The translations under genes were made by a program, and so were the position numbers. A stretch of DNA of 64,000 bases from Nitrosovibrio sp. Nv4. Lineage in GTDB: Bacteria > Pseudomonadota > Gammaproteobacteria > Burkholderiales > Nitrosomonadaceae. The stretch spans positions 25,901 through 89,900 of the forward strand of contig CAMAPK010000007.1 in assembly GCA_945860135.1 (NCBI GenBank). The letters are read 5' to 3'. The notes below the pieces were generated by a model. That model saw only the letters and a program-made list of their open reading frames with translations, searched no databases and was not told the origin of the DNA. Positions 20,786 to 30,426 of this stretch are shown in pieces (within the stretch, counting starts at the first letter, position 1; the number at the start of each line of letters is the position of its first letter).

Positions 20786-21315
20786 GACGCAACCAGGGAA
20801 AAAATGATCGGCTGCTGCGGGTCGTCCTGTTTGACTTCATACTTGAGCAGATAAACATCCTCGAGTACCGCTTCCCGCTCCAGGGTGCCAACAAAATCGA
20901 GCAGCGCCGGCATGTTCTTTGCCTCCCCGCCGATCCGCAGGGTGCGGCTGGCCGCATCCGGCTGGAACGAAAGTAGCGCAACGTCAAGGCTGGATGCATA
21001 TTCGACCGAATCGAACAGCGCTTCCCACGGCAGGTCGATCTGGCTCAGCACCGCGTTGGCTCTTGTCACTTCCTGCTTCATTTCGCGGTTGCCATGCGCC
21101 GACGCAATCCTCGGCGCCGTCTTGCGCTGCGCCATGCGTTCGATACCGGCGATGCGGGAATCCCAGTAAGCCGCTTCGTCCATGACCGCCTTGAGTTGAT
21201 GCAGCGCGCCCATCAGAACAATTACTCCCAGCAACAACAAAGTATATCCGGCGGTATCTGCGGCAGCCGGCGCTGCTTCACCGCTGGCGGAAAATCTGAG
21301 CTTCAGGCTGCGCAT
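20773..21315 (-). CDS. PilN-like protein
   Basis: MRSLKLRFSAS... TM TLLLLGVIVLMGALHQL; ORF track start 21408 probably too far upstream. Confidence 0.65.
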   Translation of the reverse strand: MRSLKLRFSASGEAAPAAADTAGYTLLLLGVIVLMGALHQLKAVMDEAAYWDSRIAGIERMAQRKTAPRIASAHGNREMKQEVTRANAVLSQIDLPWEALFDSVEYASSLDVALLSFQPDAASRTLRIGGEAKNMPALLDFVGTLEREAVLEDVYLLKYEVKQDDPQQPIIFSLVASWIE

Positions 21316-22196
21316 GCTTCTACCCCGCTTGCATCCATGGCCAGCGACGGAAAATGCGCTGGCGCAGGCATGTCCGCAGTCTGCAATGGGATGACTTGCC
21401 AGCCGCAACCGGCCGGCAACGTCAAACCCGGATGTTCCGGCGCGAACAAATGGATCTGCTCGACCGCTTCCTTGCGCCCGGAAAAGAGCAGCGCCTCCTG
21501 ATCAAGCAGCGCCAGCAGCTCTTCCCCGGCGTCAGCCAGCATCCTCTGGTTGCATACTCTCTGCCAGGCGCCGCCCGACAATGAGGCAAGGCAAATGCGC
21601 CCGGTTTCGATCAGGGCAAACCACATGCGTTCACCCTTGAACAGCCTGCACCAGCGGTCGAATGCCGCCGTCAGGTAGGGCTCGGTGCTTTGCAGCCTTG
21701 CCTTGCGGCGTCCAGTGAGTTCTTCCAGCCGTTCGAGCAGGGCGCGATCCATCGCTGCGCAGATGGCGCCACTGCATGGATCCCAGGCACTCACGCCCAG
21801 CACCCATGCTGCGGCCCGTTCCCCGTATACCTCGCGCATGTGAAAAGCAGCATATGCGTTCAATTCGGCGGGATTGGCGATTTTTGTCTGCGGCGGTATC
21901 ACCGTATAACGGACAAAATGGTTGGAAACTGTAATGGCAATCTCGGTACCGGCAGCATCTGCAATCATCTGCTCCAGTTTCTCGAGCGGCGCCCCCCAGG
22001 CAGGCAGATCCGGGGAATGTTCGCAAACCGTTGTCAGCCGGGCAATCTGCTTGGGCTTCATGCCACGGCGCAAGCGCACCAGATCGACCCGCTCCGGCGC
22101 GAAAAAAACCTGGATTTGATCACGCCACAACCGTGACACGATTGGCCTCCTGTAAGCTGGTTCGCCCTGTCCTGACCATATCCAGGGCTGCTTCAC
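21303..22196 (-). CDS. PilM/GspL-like actin-fold protein
   Basis: Position between GspE and PilN-like genes; 297 aa without signal peptide. Confidence 0.6.
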   Translation of the reverse strand: MKQPWIWSGQGEPAYRRPIVSRLWRDQIQVFFAPERVDLVRLRRGMKPKQIARLTTVCEHSPDLPAWGAPLEKLEQMIADAAGTEIAITVSNHFVRYTVIPPQTKIANPAELNAYAAFHMREVYGERAAAWVLGVSAWDPCSGAICAAMDRALLERLEELTGRRKARLQSTEPYLTAAFDRWCRLFKGERMWFALIETGRICLASLSGGAWQRVCNQRMLADAGEELLALLDQEALLFSGRKEAVEQIHLFAPEHPGLTLPAGCGWQVIPLQTADMPAPAHFPSLAMDASGVEACAA

Positions 22197-23808
22197 GCAG
22201 GAAGCGGGTGCCGCCCCGCTTTGCGGCCTCTTTTATTCGCCGGATCGGTTCCCGCGCCACGATGAGTTCACGGATTTCGTCATTCAGTATCAGCATTTCC
22301 GCAATTGCATTCCGCCCACGGTAACCGCTGCCACGGCACTGGCCGCATCCTTTGCCGCTACGGAACTGGAAGCTGCCGGCCAATTCCAGACCGATCCCGG
22401 ACTCTTCGATCAACTGGTCATCCGGACGTTCCTCAACTGCACAATGCGTGCACAGCAGACGAATCAGCCTTTGTGCGACAATTCCGTTCAGTGCGGAAAC
22501 GAAACTGTAAGGATCGACTCCCATATGCGCGAAACGCCCGATCACATCGAACACGTTGTTGGCATGAACCGTGGTAAAGACGAGGTGCCCGGTCAGTGCC
22601 GCCTGGATCGCGATCTGCGCGGTTTCGGGATCGCGAATCTCGCCAACCATGATCTTGTCCGGATCGTGACGCAGAATCGAGCGCAAGCCCCGGACAAAGG
22701 TCAATCCCTTCTTCTCGTTGACAGGGATCTGCAACACACCGGGTAACTGGTATTCGATAGGATCCTCGATCGTGATGATCTTGTCGTGACCATGATTGAT
22801 TTCCGAGATCGCAGCATAAAGGGTCGTGGTCTTGCCGCTACCGGTCGGCCCGGTAACCAGCAGCATGCCGTAAGGCTCAGAACTGAGGCGGCGCAAACTC
22901 GTCATCGTGGCCTGGTTGAAACCGAGATAGTTCAGCGTCAACCCCTCGACATGATCGGCCAGGGCCTGCCGGTCAAGAATACGCAGCACTGCATCTTCAC
23001 CAAACATGCTCGGCATGATCGACACGCGAAAATCAATTTCCCGGCCCTGAATTGAAACCTTGAAGCGGCCATCCTGGGGCACGCGGCGCTCAGCAATATC
23101 CAGATCGGACATCACCTTGATGCGGGAAATCACCTGTTCGGCCATGTCTGCGCCCTGCACCACGCCGATCAGCGTCAATACGCCGTCGATGCGGTACTTG
23201 ATCGACAGTGCACCGGTCACCATCTCGAGGTGGATATCGCTTGCCTGCGATTTATGTGCGTCATACAGCGTGGAATGCACCAGCCTCACCACCGGACTGG
23301 TGCCTTCGTTGATCGTCTTCAGCGACAGGTCTTCCACCCCGGTTTGCGCGGTACTGTGTTCCGTGGCGGGCAGCGCGCTGTCCATCGCGCGCATCGATTT
23401 CTCCTGCTGCGCAAAGAAGGCGGCCAGATCGGCTGGATGCGCCAGATGCCAGGTTGCGCCGGCGGCGATATGCTCTTCCGCCCATGACCGCAGGTTGGGT
23501 GAGAACGGATTACCGACGGCAAGAAAGTATTTCCCCTCGCGGCGGAACAGTGCACACTCCTGCTTCACCGCTTCGTTGAAAGGCAATGCATCGAATGCCG
23601 GATCGGATGCTCGCAGATTCTCCATCGTCAACACCGGCATGTGCAGCAGCCGGCCGAGTTCCGCCATCAGTTCGTCCGGTGCATAACCACAGGTTTCTTC
23701 CAGAACATTCATTACCGGAACGCCGCGGTGCGACGCTTCACGCCGCGCCTCGCCAAGCTGCTGCATATCAAGCGGCAATTTTTCCGGTGACTGCATGGTA
23801 GCTTTCAT
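22120..23808 (-). CDS. gspE: Type II secretion ATPase GspE/PulE
   Basis: Walker A GPTGSGKTTTLYAAI, ITIEDPIEYQLPGVLQIPVNEKKGLTF, four-Cys metal site CTHC...CGQC. Confidence 0.95.
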   Translation of the reverse strand: MKATMQSPEKLPLDMQQLGEARREASHRGVPVMNVLEETCGYAPDELMAELGRLLHMPVLTMENLRASDPAFDALPFNEAVKQECALFRREGKYFLAVGNPFSPNLRSWAEEHIAAGATWHLAHPADLAAFFAQQEKSMRAMDSALPATEHSTAQTGVEDLSLKTINEGTSPVVRLVHSTLYDAHKSQASDIHLEMVTGALSIKYRIDGVLTLIGVVQGADMAEQVISRIKVMSDLDIAERRVPQDGRFKVSIQGREIDFRVSIMPSMFGEDAVLRILDRQALADHVEGLTLNYLGFNQATMTSLRRLSSEPYGMLLVTGPTGSGKTTTLYAAISEINHGHDKIITIEDPIEYQLPGVLQIPVNEKKGLTFVRGLRSILRHDPDKIMVGEIRDPETAQIAIQAALTGHLVFTTVHANNVFDVIGRFAHMGVDPYSFVSALNGIVAQRLIRLLCTHCAVEERPDDQLIEESGIGLELAGSFQFRSGKGCGQCRGSGYRGRNAIAEMLILNDEIRELIVAREPIRRIKEAAKRGGTRFLREAALDMVRTGRTSLQEANRVTVVA

Positions 23809-23816
23809 CGCTTGAC

Positions 23817-25001
23817 TCAATTGATGCTTCCCGCCAGCCCGAATATCGGCATGTACATGAGAATAATGATTCCGCCAATCACGCCGCCAATCACGGCCAT
23901 CAACAATGGCTCGATCAGCTTGGTCATCCACTCGACCCAGCGTGCAATTTCTTCATCATGAAAATTACCAATGCGCTCCATCATTTCCCCCATGAGTCCG
24001 GTTCTTTCTCCGACCCGCAGCATGCGGCTGCCAACTGCGGTAGTCAGTCCTTCCATTTCCATCGCGCTGGAAATCATTTTCCCCTCGCGGATGCTTGCGG
24101 CGGCCGCTTTTACTCTCGGCCGGAAATGAGGCTGCAGCAGACCGCTCACCATTTCCAGTGCTTTTACAATGGGAATGCCGCCACGCAGCAGCATGCCCAA
24201 TGTCCGGTAAAAACGGGCAAGCTGATATACCCGCATGTGCTCGCCGATGGCCGGGATGCGCCATAGTTGTCGCAGCGCTCGCGCCATGAACTGCGGCCGC
24301 GTCACAGCATAGGCGATCAGACATGACGCCATCATTGCGGCGCCTGCCAGCTGCCAGCCGTGCTCATGCACGAAACGGCCCCATTGAATCAGGAGGACAG
24401 AAAGCCAAGGCAGATCCCCTCCAATATCCTCGTAAATGGCGCTGAACTTTGGCACCACGAAAGCCAGCAGAAACAGCGCTACCAGCAGTCCGATCACCAG
24501 CAGCAGCACTGGATATATCGAGGCGCCAATCAATTTCTTGCGCACCAGGTCCATCTGCGTCTGGTAGGCAATAAAACGCGTCAATGCTTCAGGCAAATCA
24601 CCGGTACGCTCGCTCGCGCGCGCAGTCGCCACATACAGCGCCGGGAATACTTGCGGATAAAATTCCAGCGCATGTGAAAAAGTGACGCCTTCATAGATCC
24701 GTGCAAGCAGCCCTTGGATGACGTTGCGCACAGCGGCATCCTGTTCCTTTTCCAGCAGTGTCTCGATGCTCTCCACCAGGCTGAGTCCCGCTGCCAGCAA
24801 GGAAAGCAGCTCTTGGCTGAAATGCGCCAGCGGGAACCGCAGCCTGGCTTTTGGCATCCAACTGGTGAAACTCCGCCGCATGTTCAGTACTATTCCACCC
24901 CGCGCTGCAATCTGCTGGCGGACTTCATCCTCGCTGTCCGCGTCAAGTTCCAGCAATACCGTACCCTGCCCGGAAAGCACAGCTTTCACTTCGTAGCGCA
25001 T
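23817..25001 (-). CDS. gspF: Type II secretion inner membrane protein GspF
   Basis: GspF/PilC repeats, FSQELLSLLAAGLSLVESIETL. Confidence 0.95.
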   Translation of the reverse strand: MRYEVKAVLSGQGTVLLELDADSEDEVRQQIAARGGIVLNMRRSFTSWMPKARLRFPLAHFSQELLSLLAAGLSLVESIETLLEKEQDAAVRNVIQGLLARIYEGVTFSHALEFYPQVFPALYVATARASERTGDLPEALTRFIAYQTQMDLVRKKLIGASIYPVLLLVIGLLVALFLLAFVVPKFSAIYEDIGGDLPWLSVLLIQWGRFVHEHGWQLAGAAMMASCLIAYAVTRPQFMARALRQLWRIPAIGEHMRVYQLARFYRTLGMLLRGGIPIVKALEMVSGLLQPHFRPRVKAAAASIREGKMISSAMEMEGLTTAVGSRMLRVGERTGLMGEMMERIGNFHDEEIARWVEWMTKLIEPLLMAVIGGVIGGIIILMYMPIFGLAGSIN

Positions 25002-25007
25002 CTCAAC

Positions 25008-25442
25008 CTACCAATTCGTGATATCTGCCGATTCACCCGTGCCACCGAGCTGACCATCCTTACCGTAAGAATACAAATCGAATTCTGTGCGCTCGCCCGG
25101 ATACTTGTAGACATACGGCTTTCCCCAGGGGTCGGGTGGCGCCCCTTTTTTGAGGTAAGGCCCCTGCCATTTTGGTTCATTGGATGGACGCGTCGCCAGG
25201 GCGGCCAATCCTTGCTCAGTAGCCGGGTAATGCCCGGTGTCGAGACGGTATTGATCCAGCGCTTTTTCGAGAGCATCAATTTGAGCCTGGGCTGCTTTGA
25301 CCTCAGATTTACCCACCTGTGAAAAATACTTGGGCGCAACATAGCTGGCCAGCAAACCTATGATGACCATTACCACCAGCAACTCGAGCAGCGTGAAGCC
25401 GCATGACTCTCGTGCGTATTTCTGACTATGCCAGCACTTCAT
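25008..25442 (-). CDS. gspG: Major pseudopilin GspG
   Basis: CGFTLLELLVVMVIIGLLASYVAPKYF, DPWGKPYVYKYPG. Confidence 0.96.
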   Translation of the reverse strand: MKCWHSQKYARESCGFTLLELLVVMVIIGLLASYVAPKYFSQVGKSEVKAAQAQIDALEKALDQYRLDTGHYPATEQGLAALATRPSNEPKWQGPYLKKGAPPDPWGKPYVYKYPGERTEFDLYSYGKDGQLGGTGESADITNW

Positions 25443-25487
25443 CTTATAACCTTCAGATCAACCCACGGAGTTGCAAAATGACAGGAA

Positions 25488-25616
25488 GTGTAAGCATTTT
25501 GGATGACAATACGATTACGGAAAGCTGAAAGTGTAAGCATCCTGGATGACAATATGATGACGAAAAATAGAAAGTTTAAGTATCTTGGATGACAATACAA
25601 TGACGGAGAAAGGGCA
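25488..25616. repeat. Three tandem direct repeats, 43-bp period
   Basis: Units start at 25488, 25531 and 25574: GTGTAAGCATTTTGGATGACAATACGATTACGG..., GTGTAAGCATCCTGGATGACAATATGATGACG..., GTTTAAGTATCTTGGATGACAATACAATGACGG... Confidence 0.88.
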
Positions 25617-25716
25617 AAATAACTGAAATGATGGATTCATAGATAGGGTTCTCAGGCTTCACAAGCATTTCTTTGAGAGACAGAACTTTCTGGCGGAATT
25701 CTGCCTGGAGGCTCAA

Positions 25717-25850
25717 ATGAAGAAATCGCGATTTACGGAAAGCCAGATCGTTGTGATATTGCAGGAAGCCGATAGCGGCATTGCAATCAACGTGATCTGG
25801 CGCAAGCACGGGATCGGCTCGGCGACGTATTACAAATAGAAAACGAAGAG
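25717..25850 (+). pseudogene. IS3-family orfA transposase remnant
   Basis: MKKSRFTESQIVVILQEADSGIAINVIWRKHGIGSATYYK* matches the IS3 OrfA N-terminus; truncated by stop. Confidence 0.8.
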
Positions 25851-25862
25851 CGGCGACAGGTA

Positions 25863-27326
25863 CTATCTCTGAAGTTGCTCTGTGAGCTTTCCTGGAACAG
25901 GCTGACTTTCCACTCCCTGGAAAGTGACAAAAAATGTTGTGCCAACGTTGGGCTCGCTTGAAACCTTGATGTGCAGTTTGTTATTTTCCGCAACCGTTTT
26001 GACTATTGATAAGCCTATCCCACTCGATGCCCTGTTGTGCAGCACCGCCCTGGGAGTATAAAAATACTCATCAAAAATATGCGGCAGATCTTTATCTGCA
26101 ATCCCGATCCCATGATCGACGATCATCACAGTCGCAGAAGAGTTCTGTTTATCAACGGTAGCGCTAATCTCCACCGATGCCCCATCATAAGAGTAGGTAA
26201 TCGCATTCAGAATGATATTCTCGAAAAGTATCTCGAACTGATCGGGTATCCCATCGGCAAAAAAATCCTGCATTGCTACTTCAATCTTGATCTGCCGGGA
26301 TTTGGCAAGTGTCTTTAATTTATCAATGCACTTATGAACTACCGCTTCAATGCTGACATGCTCGCGGGTGTTGGTGCTGCGCGCCGCCGCTTTCAGCCGC
26401 TCAAGTCTGAGCACATCCATAATCAGGCTCGCCATACCAGAGGCACGCTTATCGATTTTTACAAGTACATCTTTTATCTCAGGGGAAGCCTCTCCGCAAT
26501 AACCCCCTTTTATCAGGTTGATTTTGCTGCGAATGGCGTCCAGCGGAGCCTTGAGCTGATGCGTCATCAGCACGGCATATTGATCTTTCTCTACCTGCCC
26601 CAGAGTGATCCGCTCGTACGCACCCACGAGGTCGCGTTCATGCGTGCGTACGACAATCGTGAGCCGTGAAACGACATACCAGACAACAATAAACAGCGTA
26701 TCGAGGGTAAACATCCACAACAGAGCCCTGCTCTCCTGCAATTCCTCGGCTGATATGTGGGGATCTGTCGGTGTTGTCAGGAGTAGCTGATAAAACATGG
26801 AATTTTCGATCAGCAAAATAACCGTATACATGCCACAGACCAGGAGCGTGACAATCAGGCTTTCTCTGGTGGAAAAGAAAATGCATGACAAGGCAATATG
26901 CAGCACGTAGAAAAAGGGGGCGGGGGTTGCGGTGCTGCCAACGTAGTGCACCACAATCGACAGGCATAAAAGATCAACAATGATCTGACACCAGATGTTT
27001 ATCGAGGGGGAGTTATACTTGGTCGACTGGCGAAAATCTAAAGCATAGATGTAAGCAATATTGGCAATAAACAATACGACTATTACGACAATCGGCCATC
27101 CCTGTTGATGAGTGATGCCAATTTGGGTGAGTATGTCCGAGAAAACAATCGCCAGTATCTGGAAAAGAAGGAGCGCGCCGATTATTGCCCAGCGAAAGAC
27201 GATAAACCAGCGGGCATTGCCGATTAAGACTTCATCACTGAGTTTCTGGCTGTCTACTCCAGTACCGGACGGCGCAAAGCGATTCTTGGGTGCCTCCCAG
27301 GAAAATTCGGCATCCGCCATGGTCAC
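25863..27326 (-). CDS. Membrane sensor histidine kinase
   Basis: Multiple TMs; H-box MTHQLKAPLDAIRSKI; N-box NIILNAITYSYDGA; G-box GIGLSIVKTVAENN. Confidence 0.9.
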   Translation of the reverse strand: MTMADAEFSWEAPKNRFAPSGTGVDSQKLSDEVLIGNARWFIVFRWAIIGALLLFQILAIVFSDILTQIGITHQQGWPIVVIVVLFIANIAYIYALDFRQSTKYNSPSINIWCQIIVDLLCLSIVVHYVGSTATPAPFFYVLHIALSCIFFSTRESLIVTLLVCGMYTVILLIENSMFYQLLLTTPTDPHISAEELQESRALLWMFTLDTLFIVVWYVVSRLTIVVRTHERDLVGAYERITLGQVEKDQYAVLMTHQLKAPLDAIRSKINLIKGGYCGEASPEIKDVLVKIDKRASGMASLIMDVLRLERLKAAARSTNTREHVSIEAVVHKCIDKLKTLAKSRQIKIEVAMQDFFADGIPDQFEILFENIILNAITYSYDGASVEISATVDKQNSSATVMIVDHGIGIADKDLPHIFDEYFYTPRAVLHNRASSGIGLSIVKTVAENNKLHIKVSSEPNVGTTFFVTFQGVESQPVPGKLTEQLQR

Positions 27327-27332
27327 ATTTCT

Positions 27333-27731
27333 TTAGGCGGGACTGGTTTCAGCTTTGACAGTATCCAGGCGACTGCGAATAATCGCTAACAAACTGACAG
27401 GCTCGACTGGCTTCTCAACTATGCAGACCCAGTCATGGGATTCACCACTGAAATAGGGCAGGATCATCTCCCCAAGAGAAGTCAGAAATATCACACGAAT
27501 TCCTGGGAAATGTTTGCGCATTTCTTCATAGGTATCCAACCCCGCATCCATTGACTCGACCATCACGTCAAGAATTGCCAGATCAGGCAGCTCCGTAGCA
27601 TCCTGCAGGGCCTTGAGAAAATCGCTGTGTGTCTCATAGCTGTCGACCGTATATCCGGCAACGCTCAAAATACGCCCGACAGTGTCTCGAATATCTGAAT
27701 CATCTTCGACGTGGGCAATTCGCTGCATCAC
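27333..27731 (-). CDS. Response regulator (receiver domain only)
   Basis: AHVEDDSDIRDTV, LAILDVMVESMDAGLD, VEKPVEP receiver motifs. Confidence 0.92.
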   Translation of the reverse strand: MMQRIAHVEDDSDIRDTVGRILSVAGYTVDSYETHSDFLKALQDATELPDLAILDVMVESMDAGLDTYEEMRKHFPGIRVIFLTSLGEMILPYFSGESHDWVCIVEKPVEPVSLLAIIRSRLDTVKAETSPA

Positions 27732-27860
27732 ATTCTCCTTAACCTGAATCCGGCGGATAGAAATTACGCCATGCTATGCAACCTAACACATGAAGTGTGA
27801 AGAAAGTGTCGCGCGATTGTTAAGAATTCGTGAAGATCGCACTACCGTCGCAACAAGGAT

Positions 27861-28541
27861 TTATATCAGAACCCGTTTCAGCCATGCGCTGATGTCGGCC
27901 ATCTCCTCCACACAAACCGTGTGCGCCATTGGATACTCGTGCCATTCCACTGCATAGCCCGATTCGAGCAACTGCCGTCTTGATGCTGCCGCCAGTGTCA
28001 TCGGAACAATTGGATCTTGACTACCATGTGCCATGAAGATTGATGTGGCGGAATTGACATGATGCGCTTCCGCTGCGAGAGTCTGCTGCAATGGCAGGTA
28101 GCATGACAAAGCCATGATGCCGGCAAGTCTCTCCGGGTAGCGCAAGCCGGTTTGCAGCGCCATCGCACCACCTTGGGAAAAGCCTGCCAACACGATCCGC
28201 TCCGGCGTGATGCCACGTTGCCGCTCCCGTTCAAGCAGCGCCTCGATTGCCCGCTGCGAATCACGCAAACCATCTTCGTCTTCAAGCTGATTGAAATTCA
28301 GATTGAGCACGTCATACCATGCGCGCATCACAAAACCGTTATTGATGCTGACCGGCCGCATCGGGGCATGGGGAAATATAAAACGGATGCGGCTAGCAGA
28401 CGGCAGTTCAAGCTCATCTATGATCGGCACAAAATCATTGCCATCCGCACCAAGACCATGCAGCCACAGGATGGTATGAGTTGGATCATCCCCGTTCTCG
28501 AGTTCGATGGTGGACAGCAGATCAGTGTGGGCAATAGTCAT
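27861..28541 (-). CDS. Carboxylesterase/phospholipase, alpha/beta hydrolase
   Basis: LWLHGLGADGNDFVPI, nucleophile elbow LAGFSQGGAMAL. Confidence 0.93.
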   Translation of the reverse strand: MTIAHTDLLSTIELENGDDPTHTILWLHGLGADGNDFVPIIDELELPSASRIRFIFPHAPMRPVSINNGFVMRAWYDVLNLNFNQLEDEDGLRDSQRAIEALLERERQRGITPERIVLAGFSQGGAMALQTGLRYPERLAGIMALSCYLPLQQTLAAEAHHVNSATSIFMAHGSQDPIVPMTLAAASRRQLLESGYAVEWHEYPMAHTVCVEEMADISAWLKRVLI

Positions 28542-28618
28542 GGGCAGGCGCGATGATTGACTTAATCAGGAGGCGGGATTAGATTTATACATTCTGCTAT
28601 CAGGCTGACAGGTAGATC

Positions 28619-29725
28619 ATGAAACGCAGAGATTTTATCAAACTAGCCGGGGCCGGGGCCAGCGCTGCGTTATTTCCGCTCGCACCATCGGCGTTCAGCC
28701 AGCAAGCCGGCCTGTCACGCTGGAACAGTTACCGTCTGACCTACAAGGTGGATCTTCCTGGCGCAGGGAAAAGAGCGCGCTTATGGCTGCCGTTACCGGA
28801 TACCAACGATACTTCCCATCAGTTTTCCCAAGGCAGCGTGTGGAGCGGCAATACGGAAATAGCCCGATTTGACACCATTGCCGGCACAGCTTCGCCGCTG
28901 TTTTACGCCGAATGGCATGGCAACGGCCCACGCAGTGTGACGGTAAGCAGTGTCGTCAAAACAGCGGATCGCAGCGTCAATTTATACCGTCATTCCGAGC
29001 GTGGCAGTTCCGCCATTCCTGCGGACATAAAGCGCTTCCTGCAGCCAACCAGGGACATGCCGTTGGACGGCATTGTGCGCAAGACCGCTTTATCCATCAG
29101 CAAAGAGACCAACAGCCAGTCGCCACTGAAAACAGCGCGCGCCATTTATGACTGGGTGGTGGACAATTCCTATCGCGATCAGGCAATACGCGGTTGTGGA
29201 CGGGGCGATATCAAGTCCATGCTGGAAAGCGGCAACCTGGGCGGCAAGTGCGCCGACCTCAACGCGCTGTTCGTGGGACTGGCGCGTGCTGCAGGCATTC
29301 CGGCGCGCAGTCATTACGGCATTCGCATCGATGAATCGGCAACACACAAGAGCCTGGGCAAGTTTGGCGATATCAGCAGAGAACAACATTGCCGCGCGGA
29401 ATTTTATCTTGCCGGCCTGGGCTGGATACCGGTCGACCCCGCCGACGTGCATCAGTTCGCGCTGGAGGAAGGATTGTCGCGCGATCATCTTAAAGTGGTC
29501 GCGCTAAGGGAGAAACTGTTTGGTTCCTGGGAGATGAACTGGGTGGCATTTAATCACGGCAGAGACATCACTCTGGCGCGCGACAGCATTGCAGGCACCC
29601 TGCCATTTTTCATGTACCCCCATGCAGAAATTGGTAACCACCAGCAGGACAGCCTGGAACCAGCCGAATTCACTTACAAGATTATCTCAACTGAACTGGT
29701 CGGTACTGGCGCCAAGCTTTCCTAG
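28619..29725 (+). CDS. Transglutaminase-domain protein with Tat-like signal
   Basis: MKRRDFIKLAGAGASAALFPL; GKCADLNALFVGLARAAGIPAR...GWIPVDPADV transglutaminase core. Confidence 0.92.
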   Translation: MKRRDFIKLAGAGASAALFPLAPSAFSQQAGLSRWNSYRLTYKVDLPGAGKRARLWLPLPDTNDTSHQFSQGSVWSGNTEIARFDTIAGTASPLFYAEWHGNGPRSVTVSSVVKTADRSVNLYRHSERGSSAIPADIKRFLQPTRDMPLDGIVRKTALSISKETNSQSPLKTARAIYDWVVDNSYRDQAIRGCGRGDIKSMLESGNLGGKCADLNALFVGLARAAGIPARSHYGIRIDESATHKSLGKFGDISREQHCRAEFYLAGLGWIPVDPADVHQFALEEGLSRDHLKVVALREKLFGSWEMNWVAFNHGRDITLARDSIAGTLPFFMYPHAEIGNHQQDSLEPAEFTYKIISTELVGTGAKLS

Positions 29726-29737
29726 CCCTGTCCAGAC

Positions 29738-30277
29738 TCATTCCGCCGCAGCATCGGTCCGCCCGGAAGCCTGCGGGATGATAGCCTGCAACTCATGAAA
29801 TAGCGCACGAAAACTTTTGGGTGGTTTGTTGGCAAGTTTTTCTTTGTGGGCGTTGCGCGTGAGCGTGCGCAAGCGCTGCAGATCAGCCGCAGGATAATCC
29901 CGCCCGAGTTCGGCAAAAGCCTGTTCATCTGCCAGCAGGCGCTCGCGCCAGCGCTCCAGCAGGTGCAGCCATGCGGTGTGTTGCCGAGTTACGCCGCCCC
30001 ATGCGGCAAATTTTTCCCGAATTAACACCGTATCCACTTCGCGCATCAGCTTGCCGATGAATTGCATCTGCCGCCGCCGGGCTTCATGTTTACGCAGCCG
30101 CTTGGCTTCAACGATGGCATCCAGCAGCGCTTCCGGTAAATCAAGCTCGGCCAGTTGCTTGGAATTGAGCTCCACCAGTTGTTCGCCGATGTCCTGCAGT
30201 GCGTGCATTTCCTGCTTGCGGCGCGTCTTGCTGGGCGCGATATCCTGTTCGGGATCATCTTTCAAGTCGTTTTGCAC
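29738..30277 (-). CDS. yjgA: Ribosome-associated protein YjgA/DarP
   Basis: Divergent from pmbA, KTRRKQEMHALQDIGEQLVEL...RRQMQFIGKLMR. Confidence 0.93.
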   Translation of the reverse strand: MQNDLKDDPEQDIAPSKTRRKQEMHALQDIGEQLVELNSKQLAELDLPEALLDAIVEAKRLRKHEARRRQMQFIGKLMREVDTVLIREKFAAWGGVTRQHTAWLHLLERWRERLLADEQAFAELGRDYPAADLQRLRTLTRNAHKEKLANKPPKSFRALFHELQAIIPQASGRTDAAAE

Positions 30278-30426
30278 GATGGCCTGTTTAATGCAGTGTT
30301 AAGAAGCTGCTATCATAGCGCCATTCTACTCATAACCCTATTTGAACCGCCTTCTTCCTGCCTCCCAGACTTGGGAAACATGGTTCGATTTTTTTGGTGC
30401 GTCGCAATTTCCGTGAAACCTACCCC

